Shown in pieces: positions 34,563 through 45,930 of a stretch of DNA of 64,000 nt. Below the pieces are notes generated by a model that had not been told where the DNA came from, did no database searches, and was given only the letters and a program-made list of their open reading frames with translations. Location: contig CASHTG010000019.1 in NCBI GenBank assembly GCA_949357655.1, forward strand, positions 62,001 through 126,000, in the 5' to 3' direction. Numbering within the stretch: the stretch's first letter is position 1; each line of letters begins with the position of its first letter. This DNA is from Parascedosporium putredinis. Lineage: Eukaryota; Ascomycota; Sordariomycetes; Microascales; Microascaceae. The translations under genes were made by a program, and so were the position numbers.

Positions 34563-36359
34563 ATGGCAAGAACAGCATCCATCATCTCGAGGGATGACCC
34601 ATATCTCTACGTCCGCGTCCTTCTCGTGAGCTGGGAGGGTGCGGATAGGCGCCTCGACGATGAGCTCCAAGGACTTGAACAAACATTCAAAGATGTCTAC
34701 GAGTTCACCACGGCCCGGTACAAAATTCAAAGCAACAACCCTTTCGGCAGCCTCACAACAGCGCTTTTAGAGTTTCTCGAACACGACGACCCCGATACCT
34801 TGCTTATACTATACTACGGCGGCCATGGTTACTCAAACTCCGATAACCAGCTCATCTGGAGCTTGTACAGTGGAGGTAATCCATGCGTGAACTGGACGGC
34901 TTTACAACAGCACGTCTTCGACAAAAGTCCGATTTCCTCATTCTCCTCGACTGTTGCACGGCGGCCAGCGCTGTCGGAGAGCGCCAGAGAGGAAATGTCG
35001 AGGCTCTTTTCAGTTGCGGCATTCAAGACAAAACCCCCATCAGCGGCGACTACTGCTTTACCCGGAGGCTATCTAATATGATGAGGCAGCATCCTGATGG
35101 GATTGAAGTGTACGAGCTCTTCCACCGTCTAACTCAAGAGTACAACAAGGCCGGGCCCGATCGCCGAGACAAGGGCAAGGAGCCGGCATACTTGAAGCCG
35201 GGAAAGGACCTGCGAAGGAGTATACAACTCCGGCGAATGAATTCATTTTACAGCGCCAAGAGCGTAATCGCACTTGGTCGGCGTTCCTTGCGTTCCTTGC
35301 GCAGCACGCGACCCGCCCAAGCGATGCGCGCGCTCGAGACTGTCCTGGTAGTGCAGACATCCACGGGTAATCGAGGGGACGACTCCTCCGTTGCGACTAG
35401 GAGCACCATGTATTACTCGATCGCGAATGGAGATGAGGCAGCGGGTCCAGAGGGTTCAGAGGTTATGGAAGAAGAGTCTACACAATTTAGTGAACTCCTT
35501 TCCGCGCTGGCAGACGAAAACCGGCGCGTTCTCAATGCAGCGATGGACAGAATCGAAACGAATCAAGATGTTGGAGACGCATCGATGGGGGATCCAGAGA
35601 GCCCTTCCTTTTCGCCGTTTGATGGGATGATTAGAATTAATAGGCTCACGAACGAAATACGGTTTCTTCAAAAAGCTATGGCGAACGGTCCAGTCTCTAC
35701 CTGGTTTACAATCTCGCCCATCTCTGACGCCAACATCTTGGAATGGCAGGCGACGCTGCGGGGTCCCGACGGAACACCGTACGAGCGCGGGCTGTTCCAC
35801 GTCCGTCTGAGTTTAACCAACATCCACTATCCTTTTACCCTCCGCGGGTTTGGTTCCATACCAAAATCTATCATCCCAACATCGATCAAAAACCGGGGCC
35901 ATTTGCGCCGACTATCTACAAGGCCCTCCTCCAAAGGTTGTTGACACATCTGCCGTGGAGGCGACGGATCTCGCAGTAGAACCCAGGAGAAGAGACGAAA
36001 TGGAACAGTCTGACGGAGAAGCTCCTCAGAATCTTTCGCATAATCAAAATACCATTTCACTGCAGGGACCAGAGGATGCCACGTCTCAGTCACCGCTAGC
36101 AAAAGATTTCGGAGAAGTGGGAATCCGAGCATTTATGCCACCCCCAAATAAGAAAAGAGAGGAGCGCAATGATATCGATACGTATAGCGCTGCATTTGGA
36201 CTGGAAGGACTTGTCGTGGGTCTATACGTGATTCTAAACGAACCAAATCTCACCGATGCCCTTGAGCCAGAGATTGCGCGGCAGATGATTGAGGATCCAG
36301 CAGGGTATGAACGCACCGCGAGGGAGTGGACAAAGTTGTACGCAACGGGTGCTGTGTAG
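34563..36359 (+). CDS. Caspase-like protease fused to a split ubiquitin-conjugating (E2) domain
   Basis: Intronless, about 599 residues. Residues about 15-210 are a caspase-like (peptidase C14) domain: YLYVRVLLVSWEGADRRLDD, LLILYYGGHGYSNS with the catalytic His (about 88), and DFLILLDCCTAASA with the catalytic Cys (about 132). A linker of about 140 residues has basic and acidic stretches. From about 355 an E2 (UBC) domain follows: INRLTNEIRFLQKAM, EWQATLRGPDGTPYERGLF, FHTKIYHPNI with the HPN motif, and GAICADYL with the E2 cysteine (about 449). An insert of about 90 polar residues separates this from the E2 C-terminal helices (YVILNEPNLTDALEPEIA, AREWTKLYA). Three gaps of one base in AAAA (about 34922), TTTT (about 35833) and AAAAA (about 35887) are needed; the frame then ends at 36359. 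Protease plus ubiquitin chemistry in one chain suggests a cell-death or regulatory role. Confidence 0.8.
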
Positions 36360-36839
36360 ATTAGTGGTCTTTTTCGACAGAACATGCACCTTGAGTGATG
36401 GTCATTGATTGCACACGTTTGTTTTGGGTACATGAGGTCCAGCTTTTGTATGATTGACTATCGTATATCTCAGTACACCCATGGATCCATGCATATATAG
36501 ACATTTACACCACTCCTTTTGCTGGATTAAGTGGGATATTCTGATCGATTGTTGATGGGTTCGAAGTCAATGAAGAGAGAGGTATCGCGAATGCTGGTAT
36601 TCCCCCTCAAAACAACACTCGCTGGAGCCCACGGCACTGGCTCTTCCTGCTCTGTCCATACTTGATCACTCCACGTGATCCTGCTCGCCTCACATTATGC
36701 ACGTCGGGCATCCCATGTGCCCGACCCGGTTCAGATCCGCGTTCCTCTTGGTTCACGTTTGAGATGCCTGGCGACCATGAATAATAGAGACATCGTAGAC
36801 CATTGATATTGAATCGGTTCGTGCAACGACGACGACAAA
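36360..36839. other. Intergenic stretch
   Basis: 3' region of the caspase-E2 gene and promoter of the next F-box gene. No gene seen. Confidence 0.45.
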
Positions 36840-38353
36840 ATGTCGGTGCACGTCGCTGATTTCGACGAGTATACCTTTCGCGCCCCTCGCCCGGGCTACT
36901 TTCTCGGCGACTCGGCCGGGCGTCATGGGCTTCGCCAGCGGATACCCAATCTCGGCCGCCGCCACTTCCCGACGGCCAGGGTTACGTCCACAACCTCATC
37001 GATACCTCCAGATACCTACGATTGCACCGGCACCCTTGCTCGATTGCCACTCGAGATACTACACAACATCGTGCCCGAACTCGACGCCCGAAGTGCGCTC
37101 GCGCTTCGCAATTCCAGCCGCTACCTCGCCACCGCCCTGGACTCGAGCTGTGCTTTCGCCAAGTAGCGTCCTTTCCGAAACTACTCGGCGCTGCCGTGTA
37201 CTCGAACTTGACCGCGCCCATAAAGGCCATCGCCGCAGCCCTCCGGTCTCCGTCATGCGCGAATTGCGGTCACTTTGGCGACATGTTTTGCCTCCTGGCC
37301 CTGCAACGCTTTTGCTATCCGTGCTGGCGATCGCTCTATTCAAAGTTGTTACCAGACTCGACCAACATTCGTAGTTTCCTGCATAACCAGATTGACTGGC
37401 CCGAGAATCTCCGGCCGGTATCCACCATGACGCTCCCACACGGAGCGTACGGCGAGATGGGCTCGCTCGTCATCGAACGCCGCGTACCGGCTTACAATTT
37501 TATAAAGGAAAGGCAACCCAGCTGCCCCTGCCCTACCGAGTGTCCCGTCTTCGTACCCGGATACTTGCAGAGTCCCGCTTTCCTCCCGGCCCCGGCAGAG
37601 AGCCACGCCTACGCCTCCACGATCCGCGCTCCGTATCTTGATAGCGAATCCGGCTCCTTTGAAGAAGGCTTCTTCTGCCGAGCGTGCGCCTGGCACGGCC
37701 CCGAGCACGTAAACCGGGTGCCCCCGCACATCGGCTACCCCAACGTCCTTCACACCGCTTGGGGCGTTCCCTGGAGGCGCTATACACGAGAGGGCATGCA
37801 AGCACACATCGCGAAACATGGCGATATCCTCAAGACGGATGACTTGGGCGTGTTTCGCGAAAGGTTCCCCACGACGTCGACAACCTCGATCGTATTGGCT
37901 GGCCCGTGTACCTCCACTCCAACCGGGGCCAGAGTCTTCTCCTGCATCACGCAGAAGAGCTGGTGCGCATCCGGCCCGTCCTAAGCGCATGTAGGCGAAA
38001 GAAGATACAAGTCGGGCAAGGGCAGATCTTCATAGGTAGGTGGATGCTTGTCCCCTCTGCGGGTTACGGCCCCTCCATGTGTAGTTGCGGTGGCACCCCG
38101 TGCGGCACTTGGAGGACGACGTGTGCCTGCCCGGAACACCGAGTAGGGCGCTACACCTGCAATGACGAGAACTGTTCCGTTCACTACCCACCCCCTCTCT
38201 ACAAATCTGTGAGTGATGGTGGACGGGAAGCCCAAGGCTAACTGGCCCTGTTTCTTGCAGGATGTAAAGAACCAGCAGACACTTCCGCAGAGGCAGAGCC
38301 ATGGGAAGATGATAGCGCTCCCGAATCTTGGAGAATCTTGGAGAAACCTGTAG
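36840..38353 (+). CDS. F-box protein with Cys-rich C-terminal half
   Basis: Two exons: 36840-38208 and 38261-38353, about 487 residues. The start is in a good context (CAAAATG). The F-box lies at about 64-105 (LARLPLEILHNIVPELDARS, then ALRNSSRYLATALD), the Skp1-binding module of SCF E3 ligases. The body contains paired cysteines (CANCGHFGDMFC, CPCPTECPVF, FFCRACAWHG) and, near the end, CSCGGTPCGTW and CNDENCSVHY. These may form zinc-binding units. Two frame breaks are needed: one base missing near 37140 and one C missing from CCCC near 37867. The codon count then closes exactly. A 10-base direct repeat (gaatcttgga, 38323-38342) ends the gene. It probably recruits an unknown substrate for ubiquitination. 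Confidence 0.72.
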
Positions 38354-38682
38354 CAAAATAAACTCAAAAATCGCACCCACGTGCCTCATCAACATATCCG
38401 CTTCTTGGTGCTACCCAACGCCGTTTATTTGTCCGGGCGTCAGCCGAGGCCATGATGATGAAAAGAAAATGCCAAGTTTTTGCCTATTCGGTTGAGGACG
38501 TGTATACGCTATACTATTACGCTTTGCCTTTCCCAGCCAAAAGAAAATGAAACCCCCAAAAATGAACCCTTTTGAAAAAAGACAAGAGTACCCATCCATA
38601 TATGTAAGCCCGTTATATAAACCATGATCCTGTCCCGTCCCTAATTCCGTCAACCTCCCAAGTCACAGAGCGGAAAACCCGT
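38354..38682. other. Convergent intergenic stretch
   Basis: 3' regions of the F-box and histidine kinase genes. Nothing else seen. Confidence 0.45.
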
Positions 38683-41600
38683 TTAATTCATCACAAAATC
38701 ATCACTAACACGCCGTCTCCAATCCTTCAACAAGACACGTATTTCCTCCCTCGTAAAAGGCTTGGTGCAAAACACGTCCACGCCCGCATTAAACGCCCTC
38801 TCCCGCTCCCGCGCCCCAATCAGGCCCGTCAGCGCCGCAATCATGCACGGCCGCAGCGCCGGCTTGGTCTGCTCCAGGGCGCGAATCTCCCTCGTCGCGT
38901 CGAAGCCGTCCATGACGGGCATGTTGAGATCCATGAGCACGATGTCGAACGGCACGGGCACGGGCACGGGGACGGGCTGCTGCCCCGCTGCGGCGGCGGC
39001 GGCAGCGGCGGCGGCGGACGCCTTGGGCTGCGGCAGCGCGCCCATCTCCCGGAGCTCGGCGTTCTCGGCGAGGATGTCGTGCTGGATCGAGGTCGCGTAC
39101 TTGGCGACGGCCTCGAGCCCGTTGGACGCCATGACGATGTGCTTGGACGACACGTTGAGCTTCGCTAGCAGCCTGTATAGCACTTTGAGGTTGATGGTGT
39201 TGTCGTCGACGACGAGGATTCGGGGGCTCGGGGGCTCGGGCGGGCTGATGGCCGGGGTGGCGGTGCTGGGCGCCGTGTGGGGAGAAGTGCCAGCTTCTGA
39301 CCACGGCGACCCATCGCTCTTGGGGGCGTCCTGGCCCGAATTCTGGGAGTCGATCGTGCCCGTGTGCGAAATCGTCCTCGACATGCTCGAGCGCCGTTTC
39401 GAGTCCTCGTAGGCTTTCATCATGGACTCAATGTGCCCGCCGGGTCCGTCGTCTTCCCGATAATTCTGTTCGTGGCCGCTTTGGCTATCAATGATTTCGG
39501 TAAAGGCGCGCTCCAACCGGCCCGGCGCGGCAGGTCGCCTCACCCACGCCGAGTGCGACAGGTCGCCCGGCGACCGCCGGCTCTCGCGCGAGGATGCGCC
39601 GTCGGTGAGGATGATGCAGGGCAGGGATCGCCCGACTTCTGCCGTGTTGACCAGCTCCTCGTCTACTATGGCGAAGTCGAGCGTCGTGCCGGGCGGCGGG
39701 TTGACGAGCACGCGCAGGCCGAACCAGGTTTCCAGGCAGCGAATCACCGACTGGTGAGCGAACGCGACGCCCTGCGCCTGCGGCAGGCTGTCGGCATCGC
39801 CGAGGTTGGTGCGAAGGAGGAGCCCCACCGTTCGACCTTCCGTCTTTTGCCGAATCTTCTTGAAGCGGCTGTAAAATTCGTCGGCGGCGCGAGGGAGTCG
39901 GCGTCGTCGTCGTCGTCGCCAAAGGCATCCGTGCTGGCGGGCGGCCTGTGCAGCGGGAGTTCCACCACCACCATGGTGCCCGCGTCGACGGTGGACCGCA
40001 CGTCAATGGTACCTCCCAGCATGGTGATGATGCGTTTGGTGATGGACAGGCCGAGGCCGGACCCGCTCACGTTGTGGTTCTCCTGGGCAAAGGACGTCCA
40101 TAGGTGGGTCTGCAGGAAGGCGGGGAGATGCCGCATCCGCTGTCGCTAATGGTGAGGACGGCCACCGTTCTCGCCTCGGGGTCGAGGCGGCCCGAGGGGG
40201 TGCCGGGGCTACCTCCGCGCAGCGAGCTGCAGGTGGATGAAGCCCGTCTTGGTGTACTTGACGGCGTTCCCGAGCAGGTTCATGATGACGCGCTGCACGG
40301 CTCCGGGCTGGATCATAAAGTGCCAGTCGCGGCACATGATGTCGACCGATATGACGGGCTTTTGCGCGACGCCTTGGACAGGGCAGTGAGGTCGTGGCGC
40401 GCGCCCTTGGACATGGTCTCCACGGCGCCGTGGAAGGATTGGCTGAGAAGCACGCTGTGGACGGCATCCTCGCACAAGGAGGCGAGATCGGCGTGAATGG
40501 GCTGGACGAGCCTCTGGGATTTCGTCCGCGAGGGCGCAGTGATCTCCATGGCCTCAGGATCGCCCGAGAAGTCGCCCGCGCGCTCGGCCTGGGACAGGTC
40601 GGAGAGGTCGAGGAGCTGGTCGATGGTGTTGAGGAGGACGCGGCCGCAGTTTTGGATGTCCTCGATGAGGACCTGCTGGGTGCGCGAGCGGCGGGTGTCC
40701 TGGAGCAGGTCGACGCTGGCGAGGACGCCGTGGAGGGCTGCGCAGCTCGTGGCTGACGTTGGCGAGGAAGTCGGCCTTGTGCTTGTTGGCGGTGAGGGCG
40801 TCCTCGTGCAGCATGGTGGCGAAGACGCTGATGCAGAAGCAGTTCATGAAGGGCAGCTCCACGGCGCTGGAGAAGATGGAGTGCCAGTCGTCGCGCCAGG
40901 CGATGGCGGCGCTGACGACGCCCTCTCGCACGCTCCGCAAGGGGGCGATGAGCATCTGTTGCGCCGAGGGGATGGCGTTCCTCAGGCTGCCGGCCACGGT
41001 TTGTACGTACGGCTCGTCTTCGTGGTTGTCTAGCACCCGGTCGAGGGCGACGGGGGAAGGGTTCGTGAAGAAGGAGCTGGGCGGCTCTTCTTGCTCGGCA
41101 ATGGCCCAGGGGCGGCCCGAGTTGTCGAAGTGGAAGAGGTGGCCGCCGGGGTAGTACTGGATGGCGTCGCAGAGGGCGTCGGCTTTGAAGTCGCACGGGA
41201 TCCGGTTGTTGGGCGAGACGGCGCCCCCGAGGATGGAGACGTGGGACCGGTCGGGGTTCGCGACGGAGGCGGCATCCATGGTGACGAATATGACGCCGCT
41301 GCAGTCAAGACCGAAGCGAAGAAGCTCGGCGGCTCTCCTGTAGACGGAGGAATGGGGCATGAGGATGGCTCGCTCCGGCTCGGTGACCTTGGACCTCGCG
41401 CCGCCGTAATCGAGGCGGGTGGGCGACAGGAGGGACGAGGGGGACGCCACGCTAAAGGGCGCGGGGGTTCTCCCGCCAATCCGGCCTGGGGGATAAAATC
41501 GTGGGCGTCGCGTCGAAAGGCGGGGGCGAGCAGAGGCTGTCCAGCTCGGGGGCAAAGGGCGAGGGGACGGAGAAGGGGGCGTCGGGAAAGCCCGGGAGGG

Positions 41601-42496
41601 AGGAAGAGAGGGGTAGAGCGACGGGGGTCGTCGGGACGGATTTGTTGGAGGCGAAATCCGCGAGGCTGCGGTTCATGCGCAACACGCGGCTGCGTTCGAG
41701 GACGCTGAGTTCCAGTTCGAGATGGTTCATGACGGCGCTGGCCATGCGCTCCATCACGAGTTTCTCTTCGGGTGACAGGTCGGGCCGGGGTCGCGTGGAG
41801 AAGCCGAACAAGGTGCCGATGTTGTCGCCGGACCTCGTCTTGATGGGGATGCCCACGTAGAAGCGGTAGTCGCCGACGACGTCGCGCCATTGGGGGACGT
41901 CTTTGATGTCGGGGACGACGTAAAAGGGATAATGCTTGTACTCGGGCGTGACGGAGCAGGCGACTTCGCAGATGCCGCCGCGGATGCCGATGCTGTGGCA
42001 GCCAAACCACAGGCTCGGGTCCCCGTCGCCGAGGACGACGGAGCTGGTTTCCTTGGTGGCGCCGCCGAGGAAGTATTGCATGTTGTCGTCGAGGAGCGAG
42101 ATCATGACCTTGTCCACGTCGATGGAGTGGACGACGCATTTGGCAATGGCGCTGAGGGTGTAGTCCGCCTCGGACGGTGGTGGTACAGGGCACGCATCCG
42201 TGACATCGTGGCGGGCGCCGGCGAAGCTCTGGACGTAGCGTGTATGCTTGGATTGATAATATCTGCGTTTCGCCCGATGAGAGCGTACAAGAATTAGCCG
42301 CGATCGCCTTCTTTTTTTTTTTTCGGGTGTGTTATGGTGTTGCCCATCAATTGAATTTAACGACAACTTGAGGGCATCGCCGCGGCGTCGTGCATCTCAT
42401 CCATCGGGGATAGGGGATGGACACGCCCACTTACCTGCGAAATTCACGGACACGACGACCATCCGTCAAGTAGGGAACATTGGCGGTCGGCTCCAT
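38683..42496 (-). CDS. Hybrid histidine kinase with N-terminal GAF domain
   Basis: Two exons: 42496-42435 and 42262-38683, about 1213 residues. The start MEPTANVPYLTDGRRVREF joins RYYQSKHTRYVQSF across a 172-nt intron. A GAF-like sensor domain lies at about 45-200 (IDVDKVMISLLDDNMQYFLG, HYPFYVVPDIKDVPQWRDVV). The phospho-acceptor H-box is NVSHELRS (His about 525). The N-box is VIMNLLGNAVKYTKTG, the G-boxes SDSGCG and GSGLGLSITKR. A response-regulator receiver domain ends the protein (ILVVDDNTINLKVL, phospho-Asp in IVLMDLNMPVMDG, KPF). A poly-Ala run and a PVPVPVPVP stretch interrupt the receiver. About six indels are needed (near 41466, 40736, 40367, 40225, 40123 and 39800), net zero. It would signal through a phosphorelay to Ypd1. 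Confidence 0.82.
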
Positions 42497-43635
42497 TAGC
42501 ATCCATGGACAGCGTCGCAATCTTGGTGATACGGTTCAAAGACCGCGGCTAATTTTTTTCGGGTCTTTCTCTCGTTTCCCTTTCTTCGTTTTGCTTTGTT
42601 CGTTTGTTCGTCTGGGTTCTTCGTAGGGGGTTGAAAGGGGGTATCTCTTGTTCTGTTCGGTATTTTTTTCTTCCCTTCTTTCGCTCTCCGCCACTCGGTG
42701 TCCAGTTCGACAAAAGGAGAAAAAAACGAAGAAGCAGGTATGCAAGAGGATAGTTGGTGGTTGCCTCGTTCCTAGCGCGGTAAACTCAGATCGGCGATTG
42801 CTTTGCCATCGAAAAGAGCCCTGCGTCATCGGGTCTTGGCGGGTCAGTGGGGGCGGGGGATGATTAATATGTGGTGCAACTCAACTCAATCTGTTGCGGG
42901 CTCCCAGTGCTCCAGTGCAGTGCTCAAGTGCGGCGACAGTGTCGATGACGATGGTTGGGGCGCCCTATCTTTTTTTCGCTTCCCGCCAGCACAGCGCACA
43001 CCATCGCACCTGCTGGGCTCAGACGCGACTGCCAGAGTGCAGGGCACGTGACTCGGAATTGCCGGCTGAGTGATTAAGTGCAGCCCGAGCTGAAGCCCTG
43101 ACATCATCGACCGGGCTTTTCATGCCCCACCGCCCCCCTCTTTTTCCTTCTTCTGTTTCCAATGGGCGTAATTGGAAACGAGGGAGGGGCGATGATACTT
43201 TCGGGCTAAGGTTACTCTTGGTTTGGTTTCCTCTACGGGGAGAATACACACAAGCATCTCCCCATCTGCAGGGTCCCTGGAGTTAATTTTTTTCAGGGAT
43301 TCGAGGATCAATGGGATCAATTAACATCCTGGGTCGGAAATGCGCAGTACGTCAGTCGGGTCGTTTCTGCAACCTCCGTGTTTCCGCTCTGTCTCCATGC
43401 AGATTATTAGTTCCATGGTGCTTCTTCCATCTTTTTTTCTCTTCCATCTTCATCACTCGATAAGGACAAAGCAAGCGATGGTACAAGGGACTTTGGACGA
43501 TATTCTTTTGCCGTTTTCGCCAAAGCTAACGAAAAGATAATATGCACAATGATGTACTAGCAAATAAAACTAGCCACTGGCCACCACACGAGCCCACCCT
43601 CCATCTTCGCCCCCTCCCCTCCCCCTTCTTCTTGC
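42497..43635. other. 1.1-kb intergenic region
   Basis: Upstream region of the histidine kinase and 3' end of the GFA gene. Rich in T- and CT-runs. No gene supported. Confidence 0.45.
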
Positions 43636-44778
43636 CTACTGTGTCCAAAGCCCCAGGCCAGTCTGCAGCCGTGAAACCAATTCAACCGCACGCTGAGCAG
43701 GTGGCCCAACGCGGCCTACCTCGGCATCTTCGGCGAAACTCACGCGCTCCGTCCACCAGTCGAGCCAGCCATCCGCCCTCGCCCCCTCTCGGGCCCGAAG
43801 CAGCCCGACGCTCACGTCAATGATGTTGGGGCGCCACTTGTCGTGCCAAAACACGGTCGCGCCACACCCGGGGCAAAATTCGCGCAGCACGCCCGGCGAC
43901 GACTCGTACGACTGGAGGATGCCACGCGGCAGGGTCTTGAAATCCAGCGCCACGGTCGTGCGGCCGTCAGAGGCGCCGTTGCCTGCGGGACCGGGGACGC
44001 GGAAATGAATATTGGTTCGCGGGACAAAGGTCCAGGTTTGGATCTCAAACCCGGAAACGAGACGGCAGCTTCGACACGCGCAGGTCCCGGCTAGATACTT
44101 GTTGCCGTTGTCCCTGATCCACCACTTTATGTCCTCCGGGTTGCCTCGTTCCGGTTCGGAGATGGAGTGGTATGCGTGCGTGAGGTCGGGCCACCCGGAG
44201 CTTGCCAGGTAGCTGTCCGGGTTCGGCCGGGTGATGTAGAGATCCACCTTGCCGCACGCGCACGATGCGGGGAGCGTGTCGGCCGGTGCATCCCCAGGGC
44301 TACTACTGTCTACTTCGGGACAAGGAGTGGGTGGATCCATGCGCCAAGCCTGGGGATCGTTCTTGGGCGGGAGCCACACGGAAGCACCGCCGTCTACCGT
44401 GTCTCCAACGTTGATATTGCCCGCTACTTTAATGGCTTCAAACGCCTTTTCGTCATCTTCGGTGGCTTTCTCAATAACGCCCGTCGCTACCTCCCACGTG
44501 GATTCCTCTCCCTCCCCAGTCTGTACTCTCAAGACATGACAGCCGCAGTTCGGGCAGAATAGCCTGGTCCAACCATCCTCCGAGGTGTGTCGAGAGAGGC
44601 CGTCAATTTGGGACGCGTGAGGCTCCTTGATCGGTAGGTACGAAGTGAACAGGAGGCCGGTGGAGTGTCGGCAACTAGTGCAATGGCAAAAGGATAGTTC
44701 AATATCTTTTCCATTCGCCTCAGCTGAGAGCGCGACCTCCAGAGCAGCCTTCTTGCAGAGACACGAGATTGCCAACAT
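43636..44778 (-). CDS. Tandem GFA/CENP-V domain protein
   Basis: Single exon, 380 residues, frame intact. Start at the ATG of MLAISCLCKKAALEVAL; two residues further up only a TTG is available. Two Cys-rich GFA (glutathione-dependent formaldehyde-activating enzyme-like, CENP-V) domains lie in tandem. The first (about 1-125) has CLCKKA, SFCHCTSCRHSTG and RLFCPNCGCHVL. The second (about 165-330) has ASCACGKVDLYI, GTCACRSCRLVSGFEIQTW and REFCPGCGATVFW. The paired cysteines bind zinc in this fold. Fungal double-GFA proteins of this size are common but their substrate is unknown, and a formaldehyde role should not be assumed. The clean frame contrasts with its neighbours. Confidence 0.87.
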   Translation of the reverse strand: MLAISCLCKKAALEVALSAEANGKDIELSFCHCTSCRHSTGLLFTSYLPIKEPHASQIDGLSRHTSEDGWTRLFCPNCGCHVLRVQTGEGEESTWEVATGVIEKATEDDEKAFEAIKVAGNINVGDTVDGGASVWLPPKNDPQAWRMDPPTPCPEVDSSSPGDAPADTLPASCACGKVDLYITRPNPDSYLASSGWPDLTHAYHSISEPERGNPEDIKWWIRDNGNKYLAGTCACRSCRLVSGFEIQTWTFVPRTNIHFRVPGPAGNGASDGRTTVALDFKTLPRGILQSYESSPGVLREFCPGCGATVFWHDKWRPNIIDVSVGLLRAREGARADGWLDWWTERVSFAEDAEVGRVGPPAQRAVELVSRLQTGLGLWTQ

Positions 44779-45930
44779 TGCCAAGTGAGAAAGGAGGACT
44801 GGTAATCACGGGGAAAGCGCAGCGAGTTGGTTGTGGTCAAAAACAGCGGCGGGGTTAGCGAAAGCGAGAGGCAGCACAAGCGGAGGTATATAAAATATCA
44901 ACCGCGTCCTGTTCCTGACCTTGAGGCGGGGGAAGGATGAATACAACCCTACACATATATATCAAAAGGTAAGACGGCACCACAAGACTGGCCGGCGGCT
45001 ATCATGGTTTTTCCATCTCGCACTCGGAAGCCTGCCCCGGAATGCCCTCGCCCCTGATCCGAAATTTGTCAGCAAAGAGGAGCTGCCTGGGCGTGCGGGG
45101 TGCGGAAGACGGAAGGCGGAAGAGCAAGACCAAACAAAAAAATTATTAGCGGGGAGCTGCGAAAGGGTCGAGTTCGCTGCGAGTGCTCGTGCCCCATTAC
45201 GTCAGTTTTGTCGAGACGATGCCGACCTCCGTCTCTCGACCAACATCGTCAGGCAAGTCATTGGAGAGTTCGACCTTCCTCGTCTGCTGCGGGGCGCGTC
45301 AATCGAATTCCCAGCGGCCCGTGGTCCCAGCACACCGCACGTGAGAGATAGAAGTATCACGTGTCTGCGTTCCACTGGCTCAGAGTGATTGATTCTCGCG
45401 AATGTCGCTGATGGCCATTGATAGGACAGTTATTTGCCTGTAAATGGAGGGTTTCCGCCCCAGACATGGGTTCCGCGACAACCGTATGCTTCGTGAATAT
45501 GACCGCCACAATTAACAAAAATCGATTTATAGCAAAGCGGAAAAAAGAGGAAGATGGGCGAATAATCGTTGCAAGGGCTTGGCGTCAAGCTGAACCCAGG
45601 GCCATATGGCAAGAAAGGTCGTACCGTACCGTACAAGCCCGCGGCCAGGGTTTCTCCATTTCAATATCTGCATCAGCCAGCGGCGCAGCTGCAGGGGGCT
45701 GTGCGGGGTCGAAGCTGTTCACGACACACACCGAGGCGGGAGAGGTTGATGCTGTTCCCCAGGGTCGGGCCCAGCCTCGCAATTCCCATAGTTTTTTTTT
45801 CTCTTCCACAATCGAATTCCTAGACTACACCCAGACTAGAATCAAAAGAAGAAAGAAGAAGAGAAACAGACCATTCCCTTCCGTGTCGAGTTCCTGTGAC
45901 GGAGCGAGTGATGCCACCAATACCGATAAG
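44779..45930. other. Divergent region between GFA gene and NLR
   Basis: 1.15 kb. Holds an AT element (see next entry). The plus-strand frame stays open from 45418 into the NLR, but the domain starts at the ATG at 45931. Confidence 0.45.
44886..44897 (-). promoter_or_regulatory. TATA-like element of the GFA gene
   Basis: The AT stretch tatataaaatat lies about 110 bases before the GFA start codon and is close to symmetrical, so it could serve the minus strand. Confidence 0.35.

Noticed and set aside
38789..42193. Long Arg/Pro/Ala-rich ORFs on both strands in the histidine kinase region
   Set aside because: Shadow frames of very GC-rich coding DNA, with no domain content.
45418..45930. N-terminal extension of the NLR
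   Set aside because: The frame is open, but the added residues are low-complexity and the HeLo-like domain begins directly at the ATG at 45931.
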